A stretch of 64,000 nucleotides of DNA from Aminicella lysinilytica (GTDB lineage: Bacteria > Bacillota > Clostridia > Peptostreptococcales > Anaerovoracaceae), in assembly GCF_004362975.1 (NCBI RefSeq), contig NZ_SNXO01000008.1, positions 1 to 64,000 on the forward strand, in the 5' to 3' direction. Below the pieces are notes generated by a model, which saw only the letters and a list, made by a program, of their open reading frames with translations, had not been told where the DNA came from and did no database searches. Within the stretch, counting starts at the first letter, position 1, and each line of letters begins with the position of its first letter. Positions 54,690 to 63,089 of the stretch are shown here, in pieces. A program made the position numbers and the translations under genes.

Positions 54690-55094
54690 ATGGAATACGT
54701 ACTAAATGAAACTCAATACAGAACACTGATGGCATCCATATACATGGATCTGGAATACGATAATTACAAGAAGAGCAGAGTTTTCAAGCTCATGTTCGGT
54801 AAGAAATATAATCAATTCAGCAAAAGGGTCGAGAGGTATCCGCGAGTGGTGATTTCTATGGAAAGGCTTCAGATGAGCGGACGCAACGACGATGTAATAG
54901 TAACATTCGATACTAATTTCAAATACTGGTCGGAAGGTACCGGCGCAGCGGATATGACGAGGGGCCGTTTTAATGACGGCAGCGCTGTGCGGTCACTTTC
55001 CGGTGAGTATATCATGGGGGTCAGAACTGAGGGAGACGTTCCTCGCTGGCTGACACAGGGATTGGAGGATGCAGGCATCTTCCGAAAGATTTAA
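54690..55094 (+). CDS. Conserved-looking small protein, unknown
   Basis: A 134-residue soluble protein, start ATG 54690 after GGAGGTGACGAA. The N-terminal half is charged and helical (MDLEYDNYKKSRVFKLMFGKK), the C-terminal half has beta-like stretches (RVVISMER, DVIVTFDTNF). No known motif. It has its own likely promoter and a strong terminator, so it is a single-gene unit. Confidence 0.6.
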   Translation: MEYVLNETQYRTLMASIYMDLEYDNYKKSRVFKLMFGKKYNQFSKRVERYPRVVISMERLQMSGRNDDVIVTFDTNFKYWSEGTGAADMTRGRFNDGSAVRSLSGEYIMGVRTEGDVPRWLTQGLEDAGIFRKI

Positions 55095-55115
55095 TATATT
55101 TACATAGATGAGGAG

Positions 55116-55146
55116 CAGGTCATGGCATTAGTCGTGACCTGTTTTT
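55116..55146 (+). terminator. Intrinsic terminator
   Basis: CAGGTCA, 12-nt loop, TGACCTG, then five T. It ends the single-gene unit upstream. Confidence 0.85.
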
Positions 55147-55152
55147 CATCTA

Positions 55153-55181
55153 TTGCAGGTCAAATGAAATAATGGTACAAT
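55153..55181 (+). promoter_or_regulatory. Promoter of the small protein-M16 peptidase-dut-dgt unit
   Basis: TTGCAG (55153-55158), 17 bp, TACAAT (55176-55181), start near 55188, fourteen bases before the first ATG. Confidence 0.6.
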
Positions 55182-55201
55182 GTTCAGCAGCGAGGTATTA
55201 A

Positions 55202-55390
55202 ATGAAAAAGACAGCGGTATATATAATAATAGTGGTGTTGCTGATATTCTTCGGTATAATGATGTTTACCAGCGCACTGGGAGACTATTTCGGAAAAAAG
55301 GCAGAGATGATCGCGCTAGTTGCTGTTGCAATAGCGCTGTTAGTCATGCTTATACTGAATAATAAGGATAAAGGGGATGGAGAAGAATGA
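55202..55390 (+). CDS. Small two-helix membrane protein
   Basis: A 62-residue protein with helices at about 5-25 and 36-53 and a charged tail NNKDKGDGEE. GAGG precedes the ATG. Its stop overlaps the next start (ATGA), showing translational coupling with the M16 peptidase gene. Function unknown; a membrane partner of the peptidase is possible. Confidence 0.6.
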   Translation: MKKTAVYIIIVVLLIFFGIMMFTSALGDYFGKKAEMIALVAVAIALLVMLILNNKDKGDGEE

Positions 55391-56640
55391 TCAAAACAAG
55401 GACCTTAAGTAACGGCGTCAGAGTCATTATGGAAGAAATGGCGCAGGTACAGTCTATAGCCATAGGCATCTGGGTAAGAGCAGGAGCCATAGACGAAACA
55501 GATAAAAACGCGGGGATATCACACTTTGTTGAGCATATGATGTTCAAGGGAACGGAAAACAGAACAGCAAAGGATATAGCAGCTGACATCGACCGCATAG
55601 GCGGTCAGATCAACGCTTTCACAGGTAAGGAAGCCACATGTTACTATGTAAAATCCTTATCGGAGAATTATAGAGATGCAGCAGATGTGCTGGTTGATAT
55701 GCTGGAAAATTCACTTTTCGATAAGAATGAGATGGATAAGGAACGCAAGGTGATCTGTGAGGAAATCAAGATGACCAAGGATCAGCCTGATGACCTGGCC
55801 CACGATACTCTGATCGAGCAGTTGTTCAAGGGCGGTCCACTTGGAAATTCAATTATAGGCACACCTACATCACTAAAGAGGATAACACACAATGTTATCA
55901 GAAATTATGTAGATAAACAGTACGTTCGTGACAGGATAGTAGTATCTGTAGCAGGGAAATTCGATGCAGACGATATCTGCGACTATTTCTCGGATAAATT
56001 CATGTCATTAAGGCAGACTGTAGAGGATGCGCCGCAGTTTATACCAGCGGCATTTGTAAAGTCAAATAAAGTGATAAAGAAGGATATCCAGCAGTCTCAT
56101 ATCTGTCTGGGGGCTCCTGGAGCCACTCTCAACGATGACAACTCCTTCGTATATCAGATAATCAACAATATCATGGGCGGCAGTATGAGTTCCAGACTTT
56201 TTCAGAATATAAGGGAAGAAAAGGGCCTGGCTTACTCTGTGTTCTCGTCAATGGGAACCTTTGGTAACGGAGGGTATTTCGAGGTGTATGCCGGAGTCAG
56301 CCATGATAAGATCCGGGCGGCCATTATGGGCATCAAAGAAGAACTGGACAGGCTGGCATCGGAAAAGGTCACAGCAGATGAACTTGAGTCTTCTAAAGAA
56401 CAGCTGAAATCAAGCTATGTTTTCAGCCAGGAGAGCACATCTACCAGAATGATACTCAACGGCAAAAACTATATTCTGATCGATAGAGTGTTCATGCCGG
56501 AGGAAGTGATCAAAGGCTACGATGATGTGACTATAGAGAAGATAGAAGAAGTCAAGGAAATCATGAGTGACTTCAATAACTATTCGGCTGTAGTGGTAAG
56601 TAATACGAGAACGGATCTTGGATCCATCATGGGTAAATAA
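55387..56640 (+). CDS. M16-family zinc peptidase (insulinase type, PepR/YmxG-like)
   Basis: A 417-residue peptidase related to mitochondrial processing peptidase. It has the inverted zinc motif HFVEHMMFKGT with the third ligand Glu about 75 residues on (NKNEMDKERKVICEEIKM), and the second half with the non-catalytic repeat. Bacillus relatives are encoded near dut, as here. Cytoplasmic; natural substrates unclear. Confidence 0.9.
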   Translation: MIKTRTLSNGVRVIMEEMAQVQSIAIGIWVRAGAIDETDKNAGISHFVEHMMFKGTENRTAKDIAADIDRIGGQINAFTGKEATCYYVKSLSENYRDAADVLVDMLENSLFDKNEMDKERKVICEEIKMTKDQPDDLAHDTLIEQLFKGGPLGNSIIGTPTSLKRITHNVIRNYVDKQYVRDRIVVSVAGKFDADDICDYFSDKFMSLRQTVEDAPQFIPAAFVKSNKVIKKDIQQSHICLGAPGATLNDDNSFVYQIINNIMGGSMSSRLFQNIREEKGLAYSVFSSMGTFGNGGYFEVYAGVSHDKIRAAIMGIKEELDRLASEKVTADELESSKEQLKSSYVFSQESTSTRMILNGKNYILIDRVFMPEEVIKGYDDVTIEKIEEVKEIMSDFNNYSAVVVSNTRTDLGSIMGK

Positions 56641-56641
56641 T

Positions 56642-57070
56642 ATGAAAATGAAGATAATAAGCAAAAGCGGCAGGATACCAAAGTACGAAACTCCCGGATC
56701 AGCCGGATTCGATATATCCGCCAGCTGCAAAGAACCTTTTGTTCTGAAGGCCGGAGAGCGGGCCCTGATACCTACAGGCCTGTATTTTGAGGTACCGCAG
56801 GGCTATGAAGCCCAGGTGAGAGCCAGAAGCGGACTTGCGATCAAGCACGGCATAGGACTTGTAAACGGCATAGGTACAGTAGATTCCGACTACAGAGGCG
56901 AAATAAGAGTGCCCCTGATCAACTGGAGCCGGGAAGATTTTGTCATAAATGACGGAGAACGTATAGCGCAGGTTATAATTACTGCCTGCCAGCAGGTGGA
57001 ACTGGTACAGGCTGAGGAACTGACCGATACTCAGCGTGGCGAGGGCGGTTTCGGTCACACAGGCAGGTAG
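56642..57070 (+). CDS. dut: dUTP diphosphatase
   Basis: A 142-residue trimeric enzyme that removes dUTP and feeds dTMP synthesis. All five motifs are present: PGSAGFDISA, RARSGLA, GIGTVDSDYRGEI, GERIAQVI and RGEGGFGHTG. ATG 56642 lies one base after the peptidase stop and has no good ribosome site, so translation is probably coupled. dgt-like gene follows 14 bp later, a second dNTP-pool gene. Confidence 0.96.
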   Translation: MKMKIISKSGRIPKYETPGSAGFDISASCKEPFVLKAGERALIPTGLYFEVPQGYEAQVRARSGLAIKHGIGLVNGIGTVDSDYRGEIRVPLINWSREDFVINDGERIAQVIITACQQVELVQAEELTDTQRGEGGFGHTGR

Positions 57071-57084
57071 AGCGGGGGCAGAGT

Positions 57085-58101
57085 ATGTTTAAAAGAGAAG
57101 ATCTGGAACAAAGAGAAATAGAACAGCTGTCAGAGAAGGCATGCAAGTCTTTATATAGCCGGGGCAGGGCTGTTTCTGAGGAAAAGTGTCCTTTCAGGAC
57201 GGATTTCCAGCGGGACAGGGACAGAATAATACACTCTAAGGCCTTCAGAAGGCTTATGCATAAGACCCAGGTGTTTCTGGCGCCTGAAGGGGATCACTAC
57301 AGGACCAGACTTACTCATACTCTGGAGGTGACACAGGTAGGACGCACTATTGCCAGGACTTTGAATCTCAATGAAGATCTGGTGGAGGCGACAGCTCTTG
57401 GCCATGACCTGGGACATACGCCATTCGGTCACAATGGAGAAATGGTTCTGAACGATATATTCCCGGGCGGTTTTCACCACAATGAACAGAGTCTGCGTGT
57501 GGTAGATATTCTGGAACTGCATAACGGCAAGCCGGGTATGAATCTGACTTATGAAGTCAGAGACGGCATAGTAAATCATACCGGCGCCTTGATGGCATCG
57601 ACTCCTGAAGGCCAGATCGTTAAAATCAGCGACAGGATAGCCTATATCAACCATGATATAGACGACGCCATGAGAAGCGGAGTCATCTGTCAGGAGGATC
57701 TGCCTGAGGACGCCATCGCTCTGTTTGGCGACACTCACGGCGATAGAATCAGCAATATGATAGAAAACGTAGTAATAAACAGCGACGGCAAAGACAGAAT
57801 AGTCATGGATGATATCCATGCCGAGCAATTGAATAATCTGAGAACATTTATGTTCGATAATGTCTATAAAAGCACATCGGTCAAGAAGGAAGAGGATCTG
57901 GCCAAGGTTGAAGTGGTCATAACATCACTTTATAATTACTTCGTTAAAAATCCGGAGAAACTGCCGGATGAACTTTACGCTATAGGACAAAAAGAGGGCA
58001 TGGAAGTGGCCGCCAAGGATCACATCGCAGGCATGACCGACAGGTACGCATTGAACATTTACCAGGATATTTTTGTCCCGGGCATCTCAAGATCATTATA
58101 A
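57085..58101 (+). CDS. dGTPase-like dNTP triphosphohydrolase
   Basis: A 338-residue HD-domain hydrolase of the dGTP triphosphohydrolase family, releasing deoxynucleoside and triphosphate. Metal motif: RTRLTHTLEVTQVGRTIA (His) ... ALGHDLGHTPFGHNGE (His-Asp) and a later Asp in RIAYINHDIDDA. The start has DFQRDRDRIIHSKAFRRLMHKTQVF, the family opening. Short (type 2) form. It lies before dnaG, coupling nucleotide-pool control to replication genes. Confidence 0.92.
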   Translation: MFKREDLEQREIEQLSEKACKSLYSRGRAVSEEKCPFRTDFQRDRDRIIHSKAFRRLMHKTQVFLAPEGDHYRTRLTHTLEVTQVGRTIARTLNLNEDLVEATALGHDLGHTPFGHNGEMVLNDIFPGGFHHNEQSLRVVDILELHNGKPGMNLTYEVRDGIVNHTGALMASTPEGQIVKISDRIAYINHDIDDAMRSGVICQEDLPEDAIALFGDTHGDRISNMIENVVINSDGKDRIVMDDIHAEQLNNLRTFMFDNVYKSTSVKKEEDLAKVEVVITSLYNYFVKNPEKLPDELYAIGQKEGMEVAAKDHIAGMTDRYALNIYQDIFVPGISRSL

Positions 58102-58188
58102 AACCTGAATAAATAATTCTAATGAAAAAAAGGAAATCCACCATCCGTGTAGAATAGGTAATTATAGGGGAGTGCAAGGGAGCTGTGG

Positions 58189-59952
58189 ATGAGTTTTTCA
58201 TTTTCTAATTCTTCAATTGAAAATCTTAAGAACCAGATCGATATCGTTGAGGTAATCGGACAGGTGGTTCAGTTAAAGAAGGCAGGATCTAATTTCAAAG
58301 GTCTCTGCCCATTTCATAATGAGAAAACTCCGTCTTTTGTAGTATCTGAATCCAAACAATATTTCACATGCTTTGGTTGTAGCGCTTCCGGCGATGTGAT
58401 CGAGTTTGTCAAAAGGTACTATAATCTTGAATTTGGCGAGGCTGTGGATAAACTGGCTAAGGATCATGGCATAACCATGGAACATAGCGCCAGTTATGAT
58501 GATAATAGAAAAGAATATTATGAAGCCAATAAGCTGGCGGCAAGATTCTTCTATGCTTCCTTTACACAGAGGGCCAATCGTGGCTATGCTTATATGAAGA
58601 ACAGGGGAATATCGCCTAATATATTGAAGAAATTCGGCATCGGTTACGCTGATGAAAAATGGGACAGCCTTTATGAACATCTTAAATCACAGGGCGTAGA
58701 CGAGAAAATAATGCTTGAGACCGGTTTGATACTTCAGGGGAAGGGTAAATGTTATGACAGGTTCAGGAATCGTGTGATTTTCCCTATAATCAATACTTCG
58801 GGAAAGGTCATAGGATTTGGAGGCAGAGCCATAGACCCTGAGGATAATCCTAAGTATCTGAATTCTCCTGAAAGCAAGGTGTTCCAGAAGAAGAACAATC
58901 TTTATGGACTGAATATAGCCAGACAGAGCGCCGGCAGAGAGGGATATCTCATATTGGTAGAAGGTTATATGGATGTCATATCCCTTTATCAAAGCGGCGT
59001 GACTAATGTGGCGGCGTCACTGGGCACGGCACTTACGGACAACCAGGCGAAGCTAATACACAGATATACCAAGGATGTAGTTTTGTCCTATGATGCAGAT
59101 ACGGCAGGCAGAGCGGCCGCGCTGCGAGGCATAGAGATACTTAAAGGTCAGGACTGCAGAGTACGAGTCCTTCATGTAAACGATGGAAAAGACCCCGATG
59201 AGTATATAAAGAAAAACGGACGGGAAGCTTTCCTCGACCTGGTAAGCAATGCTTTGTCCTATGGTGATTATAAACTTGAGTCTGCTAAGATCGGCCTGGA
59301 CCTGAAAACTGAAGACGGTAAGATAGACTACATGAAGAAAGCTCTGGATATGATCAACAGGATGAGCCCGGTTGAGCAGGATATTTACAAGAGAAAGCTT
59401 TCCAGAGAACTGGGTATATCTGAAGTCGCTATGGATATGGAATTGTCAGAAGAGAGAACAGAAAAAGGTGGCAACGAGGCCGCAAGGCGAAGGGAACCTG
59501 AGCAGGAAACGACAGAGGAGATATCATCTGTAGAACGTACGCTGGTCAAGTTGTTCCTGACCAATGAGAGTTTTATAAGCCAGTTGGCAGAACACAGAGA
59601 ATTGCTGGAAAGCGATTTTTCAGCCAACATATATGATATGGCTGTGAAAGAAAGAGAAAAGAATGACATTATCGATATAGAACTGATAATGGATAATCTG
59701 TCTGACAAGGACAGGACGACGTTAAAGGATATTATGGATAATGTAGTCATAGATAAAAAAAGTCAGGATCAGGTCTTTCGTGAGTGTATTGACCGTTGGA
59801 AATATGAAAAACTGTCGAAAAAAGAGCGCGATATAATCGTCAGGCTCTCTATGGCAGATGAAAACGATAATGTAGATATTGTAAAGCAATTAACAGACGA
59901 ACTGATGAAAGCCCAGAAGGAAAAAAATCAGATCCAATTGAAACTTAAGTAG
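58189..59952 (+). CDS. dnaG: DNA primase
   Basis: A 587-residue enzyme that makes RNA primers for replication. The N-terminal zinc site is CPFHNEKTPSF ... FTCFGC (CHC2, about residues 41-65). The primase core and TOPRIM domain (about 255-340) include LVEGYMDVISLYQSG and SYDADTAGRAAALRG. The C-terminal helicase-binding domain is charged. GGGAG precedes ATG 58189. It is directly before rpoD, the classical macromolecular-synthesis operon order. Confidence 0.97.
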   Translation: MSFSFSNSSIENLKNQIDIVEVIGQVVQLKKAGSNFKGLCPFHNEKTPSFVVSESKQYFTCFGCSASGDVIEFVKRYYNLEFGEAVDKLAKDHGITMEHSASYDDNRKEYYEANKLAARFFYASFTQRANRGYAYMKNRGISPNILKKFGIGYADEKWDSLYEHLKSQGVDEKIMLETGLILQGKGKCYDRFRNRVIFPIINTSGKVIGFGGRAIDPEDNPKYLNSPESKVFQKKNNLYGLNIARQSAGREGYLILVEGYMDVISLYQSGVTNVAASLGTALTDNQAKLIHRYTKDVVLSYDADTAGRAAALRGIEILKGQDCRVRVLHVNDGKDPDEYIKKNGREAFLDLVSNALSYGDYKLESAKIGLDLKTEDGKIDYMKKALDMINRMSPVEQDIYKRKLSRELGISEVAMDMELSEERTEKGGNEAARRREPEQETTEEISSVERTLVKLFLTNESFISQLAEHRELLESDFSANIYDMAVKEREKNDIIDIELIMDNLSDKDRTTLKDIMDNVVIDKKSQDQVFRECIDRWKYEKLSKKERDIIVRLSMADENDNVDIVKQLTDELMKAQKEKNQIQLKLK

Positions 59953-59966
59953 AATAGGGGAGTATA

Positions 59967-61220
59967 ATGAGCGCAGATACTAAGAAAAAGAAGACAAAGG
60001 AAGAATTCGATGATGCCTTGGATCAGGAAGCTAAGGACGAGCCGAAGACTGACGACTATACTGATGACAAGGTAGCCGGAATGACTAAGGAACAACTTAA
60101 GAATGAACTCATAGGGAGACTTGTCAAGAAAGCCAAGGAAAAGAAGAACGTCCTGACATATAGCGATATGGCTGACTTCCTTGACTCTTATGACTTGGAC
60201 AAAAACGCCATCGATGAAATATATGAGTCTCTTTTGTCAAAGGATATTGAAGTTACTTCTGAAAGTGAGCCTGAAGAATTCGGCATGATCATGGACCATG
60301 ATGATGACGATGACGATGACGACGATGCAAAAGGCGTAGTCATGACTAAAACAGGCGAGATCGATGTGGATGCTACGGTTCCTAAGGGAATCGCTGTGGA
60401 CGACCCTGTCAGAATGTATCTTAAGGAAATAGGAAAAGTGCCTCTACTGACGGCAGAAGAAGAAATAGAACTTGCTAAACGTATGGAAGCAGGAGATGAA
60501 GAAGCCAAGCAGAGACTCTGTGAAGCCAATCTGAGGCTTGTAGTCAGCATAGCCAAACGTTACGTAGGGCGAGGCATGCTGTTCCTGGACCTGATACAGG
60601 AAGGAAATCTGGGACTTATTAAAGCCGTAGACAAATTCGATTACAGAAAAGGATATAAATTTTCCACATACGCCACTTGGTGGATAAGACAGGCAATAAC
60701 CAGATCTATAGCAGATCAGGCCAGAACAATAAGGATACCTGTACACATGGTGGAGACCATAAATAAACTCATCAGAGTTTCCAGACAGTTGTTACAGACT
60801 TACGGCAGAGAGCCGACGCCTGAAGAAATATCCAAGGAAATGGGTATCACAGTAGACAAGGTACGCGAGATACAGAAAATAGCTCAGGAACCAGTATCGC
60901 TGGAAACTCCTATAGGAGAAGAAGAAGACAGTCATCTTGGAGATTTCATACCTGATGAGGATGTACCGGCGCCTGCAGAAGCAGCGGCATTCTCTATGCT
61001 GAAGGAACAGCTGGTAGAAGTACTGGACACATTGACCGACAGGGAACAAAAGGTATTGAAACTGAGGTTTGGCCTTGAAGATGGCAGATCCAGAACCCTG
61101 GAAGAGGTAGGCAAGGAATTTGATGTTACCAGAGAACGTATACGTCAGATCGAGGCCAAGGCCCTGAGAAAATTGCGCCATCCAAGCAGAAGCAAAAAAC
61201 TCAAGGATTATCTGGAGTAG
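59967..61220 (+). CDS. rpoD: Principal sigma factor RpoD (SigA)
   Basis: A 417-residue housekeeping sigma factor. Region 1.1 occupies about residues 30-90. A run of nine Asp (after DH, about residues 112-121) sits in the linker. Then come regions 1.2 ([17 protein letters not shown]), 2 ([39 protein letters not shown]), 3 and 4.2 ([21 protein letters not shown]). It recognises the TTGACA/TATAAT promoters listed here. trmK starts 4 bp after its stop. Confidence 0.97.
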   Translation: MSADTKKKKTKEEFDDALDQEAKDEPKTDDYTDDKVAGMTKEQLKNELIGRLVKKAKEKKNVLTYSDMADFLDSYDLDKNAIDEIYESLLSKDIEVTSESEPEEFGMIMDHDDDDDDDDDAKGVVMTKTGEIDVDATVPKGIAVDDPVRMYLKEIGKVPLLTAEEEIELAKRMEAGDEEAKQRLCEANLRLVVSIAKRYVGRGMLFLDLIQEGNLGLIKAVDKFDYRKGYKFSTYATWWIRQAITRSIADQARTIRIPVHMVETINKLIRVSRQLLQTYGREPTPEEISKEMGITVDKVREIQKIAQEPVSLETPIGEEEDSHLGDFIPDEDVPAPAEAAAFSMLKEQLVEVLDTLTDREQKVLKLRFGLEDGRSRTLEEVGKEFDVTRERIRQIEAKALRKLRHPSRSKKLKDYLE

Positions 61221-61224
61221 TTTC

Positions 61225-61926
61225 ATGAAACTGAACGATAGACTAAGAAAAATAGCTAATGAGATCAAAACAGGCGAAACCATGGCGGACATAGGAACAG
61301 ACCATGGTTTTTTGCCTATATATCTGAATGAACGCGGCATAAGTCCTTATGTGGTATTCAGCGATATAAGCAAAGGGTCTTTGGAAAAGGCCAAGGCAAA
61401 TTGCAGGGAGCAGATGATCGATGATAATTATGATTGCAGGCTTGGCGATGGCCTTGGAGTACTTGCGCCGGCTGAGGTGGATGATATAGTTATCGCAGGC
61501 ATGGGCGGCAGCCTCATATCCGATATAATCGGAGAAGAACCTGAGCTATCTCACAGTTTCAAAAGGTTCATATTGCAACCGCGAAATAATATTGGCAAAC
61601 TCAGACGCTGGCTGTTGGCTAACGGTTACGAGATCACCAATGAACAGATGGCCAGAGAGGGCAGGTTTATCTGTATAATCATTACAGCCGAGTATTCCGG
61701 AAAGACTGATTCTTTTGAAGACGAATCGGATGCATTCTTCGAATATCCTACATGGCTGCTGGATCACAGAAACGAACTTACAGTAGAATATCTGCAAAGA
61801 GAATTCAAGAAAGAACAGAAAATAGTCGATAACATTAGTAAGAACAGCAGTAACGCAGGCAGTGACAGTGAACCTGCCCGTGAGTGTGTTCACGCTATAG
61901 AGCAATTACTGAAGGAGTTGAGCTGA
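61225..61926 (+). CDS. trmK: tRNA (adenine-22 N1)-methyltransferase
   Basis: A 233-residue Rossmann-fold methyltransferase of the TrmK family, found mainly in Gram-positive bacteria. SAM motif: MADIGTDHGFLPIYL; then FSDISKGSLEKAKAN, and DIVIAGMGGSLISDII, followed by LQPRNNIGKLRRWL. The C-terminal part is a coiled coil. The order rpoD-trmK-nif3-like is conserved in Firmicutes. Confidence 0.92.
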   Translation: MKLNDRLRKIANEIKTGETMADIGTDHGFLPIYLNERGISPYVVFSDISKGSLEKAKANCREQMIDDNYDCRLGDGLGVLAPAEVDDIVIAGMGGSLISDIIGEEPELSHSFKRFILQPRNNIGKLRRWLLANGYEITNEQMAREGRFICIIITAEYSGKTDSFEDESDAFFEYPTWLLDHRNELTVEYLQREFKKEQKIVDNISKNSSNAGSDSEPARECVHAIEQLLKELS

Positions 61927-61927
61927 T

Positions 61928-62698
61928 ATGAAAAAAAACAAATTCACTGAAATAATCGAATCCATATGTTCGCCGGACTTAGCTGAGGACTGGGATAACT
62001 GCGGTTATCAGGTAAACACAGAGTTCCAGGATGTGGAGAGGATACTTGTTGCACTGGAAGTGACTGATGAAGTCATAGAGGAAGCAATCGAGACAGAATC
62101 CGATATGATAGTAACTCATCATCCCCTGATTTTTGGCGGTCTCAACAGTGTCGATAATGAAGACACTACAGGCAGGTACATCAACAGATTGATCAGGGCC
62201 GGCATATCAGTGTATTCGTGCCATACATCATTTGACAAGATGGAAGGTGGGAATAATGATTACCTGGGACAGGTACTTGAACTCAACAACATAGAGCCTT
62301 TTGACAACGGAAATGATTTCTGCAGGAAAGCCGTTACGCCTTTCGAGGTGACTTTTGCCGAGTTCATACACCGCGCAGCCGAGGCCCTGGAGATCAATGA
62401 AAAATTCTTCAATGCCTGCGGTGATCTGACCAGGACTATATATTCTGTAGGCTGGTGTACAGGCTCGGGAGTTGAATTTATTGAAGACGCCGTTGATGAA
62501 GGCTGCGATCTCTATATAACAGGAGATCTGAAGTATCATGATGCCCAGAAGGCGAAGGCAATGGACATATGCGTGTTGGATGCCGGCCACTATGGCACAG
62601 AAAAAATCTTCGTGGACAACATGGCTACTATACTGAGCAGGAAAACAAACTGCGAATTAATTAAATCAAAGATTGATATTAATCCGTTTATATGTTAG
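61928..62698 (+). CDS. Nif3-like dinuclear metal-centre protein
   Basis: A 256-residue NIF3/DUF34 family protein, compact form without the inserted CutA-like domain. Metal ligands are visible in MIVTHHPLIFGG, SCHTSFDKMEGG, and LDAGHYGTEKIF with Glu. Sometimes annotated GTP cyclohydrolase I type 2, which is not secure. Its stop codon TAG forms half of the -10 box of the RNase P RNA promoter. Confidence 0.9.
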   Translation: MKKNKFTEIIESICSPDLAEDWDNCGYQVNTEFQDVERILVALEVTDEVIEEAIETESDMIVTHHPLIFGGLNSVDNEDTTGRYINRLIRAGISVYSCHTSFDKMEGGNNDYLGQVLELNNIEPFDNGNDFCRKAVTPFEVTFAEFIHRAAEALEINEKFFNACGDLTRTIYSVGWCTGSGVEFIEDAVDEGCDLYITGDLKYHDAQKAKAMDICVLDAGHYGTEKIFVDNMATILSRKTNCELIKSKIDINPFIC

Positions 62699-62701
62699 AA
62701 T
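62673..62701 (+). promoter_or_regulatory. Promoter of rnpB
   Basis: TTGATA (62673-62678), 17 bp, TAGAAT (62696-62701). Seven bases on is 62708, the predicted 5' end of the RNA. It lies within the 3' end of the nif3-like gene. Confidence 0.8.
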
Positions 62702-62707
62702 ATCAAG

Positions 62708-63053
62708 TCATGGGTAGACCAGATGATCGCGTGCGCAAGCATGAGGAAAGTCCGGGCTCCACAGAGCAAGGATGCCGAGATAACGTCCGGCGTAGGTAAC
62801 TATAGGGAAAGTGCAACAGAAACACACCGCCGAAACGGGTAATGCCGTGGTAAGGTTGAAATGGTGAGGTAAGAGCTCACCGGCGTCATGGAAACATGGC
62901 GGCCGTGTAAACCCCATCCGGAGCAAGGTCGAAAGGGCAGTAAGACGGTTGCTCGCCGTCGCCCGGTAGGTGGACCGCAAGAGCGTGCAGCGATGTTACG
63001 CCTCAGATAGATGATCGTCTAATACAGAACCCGGCTTATAGGGCTACCCATGA
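62708..63053 (+). ncRNA. rnpB: RNase P RNA (catalytic subunit)
   Basis: About 346 nt. The ends TCATGGGTAG and CTACCCATGA form helix P1. Conserved core pieces are GAGGAAAGTCCGGGCTCC, AACGGGTAATGCCGTGG, AAACCCCATCCGGAGCAAG and ACAGAACCCGGCTTATAG, in the normal order. The ribozyme matures the 5' end of tRNAs. Seven T follow P1 (63054-63060), so P1 itself probably acts as terminator. The whole space between the nif3-like and MATE genes is taken by this RNA, its promoter and the MATE ribosome site. Confidence 0.97.
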
Positions 63054-63089
63054 TTTTTTTATACAATTACGATACAGAAAGGTGATTTT

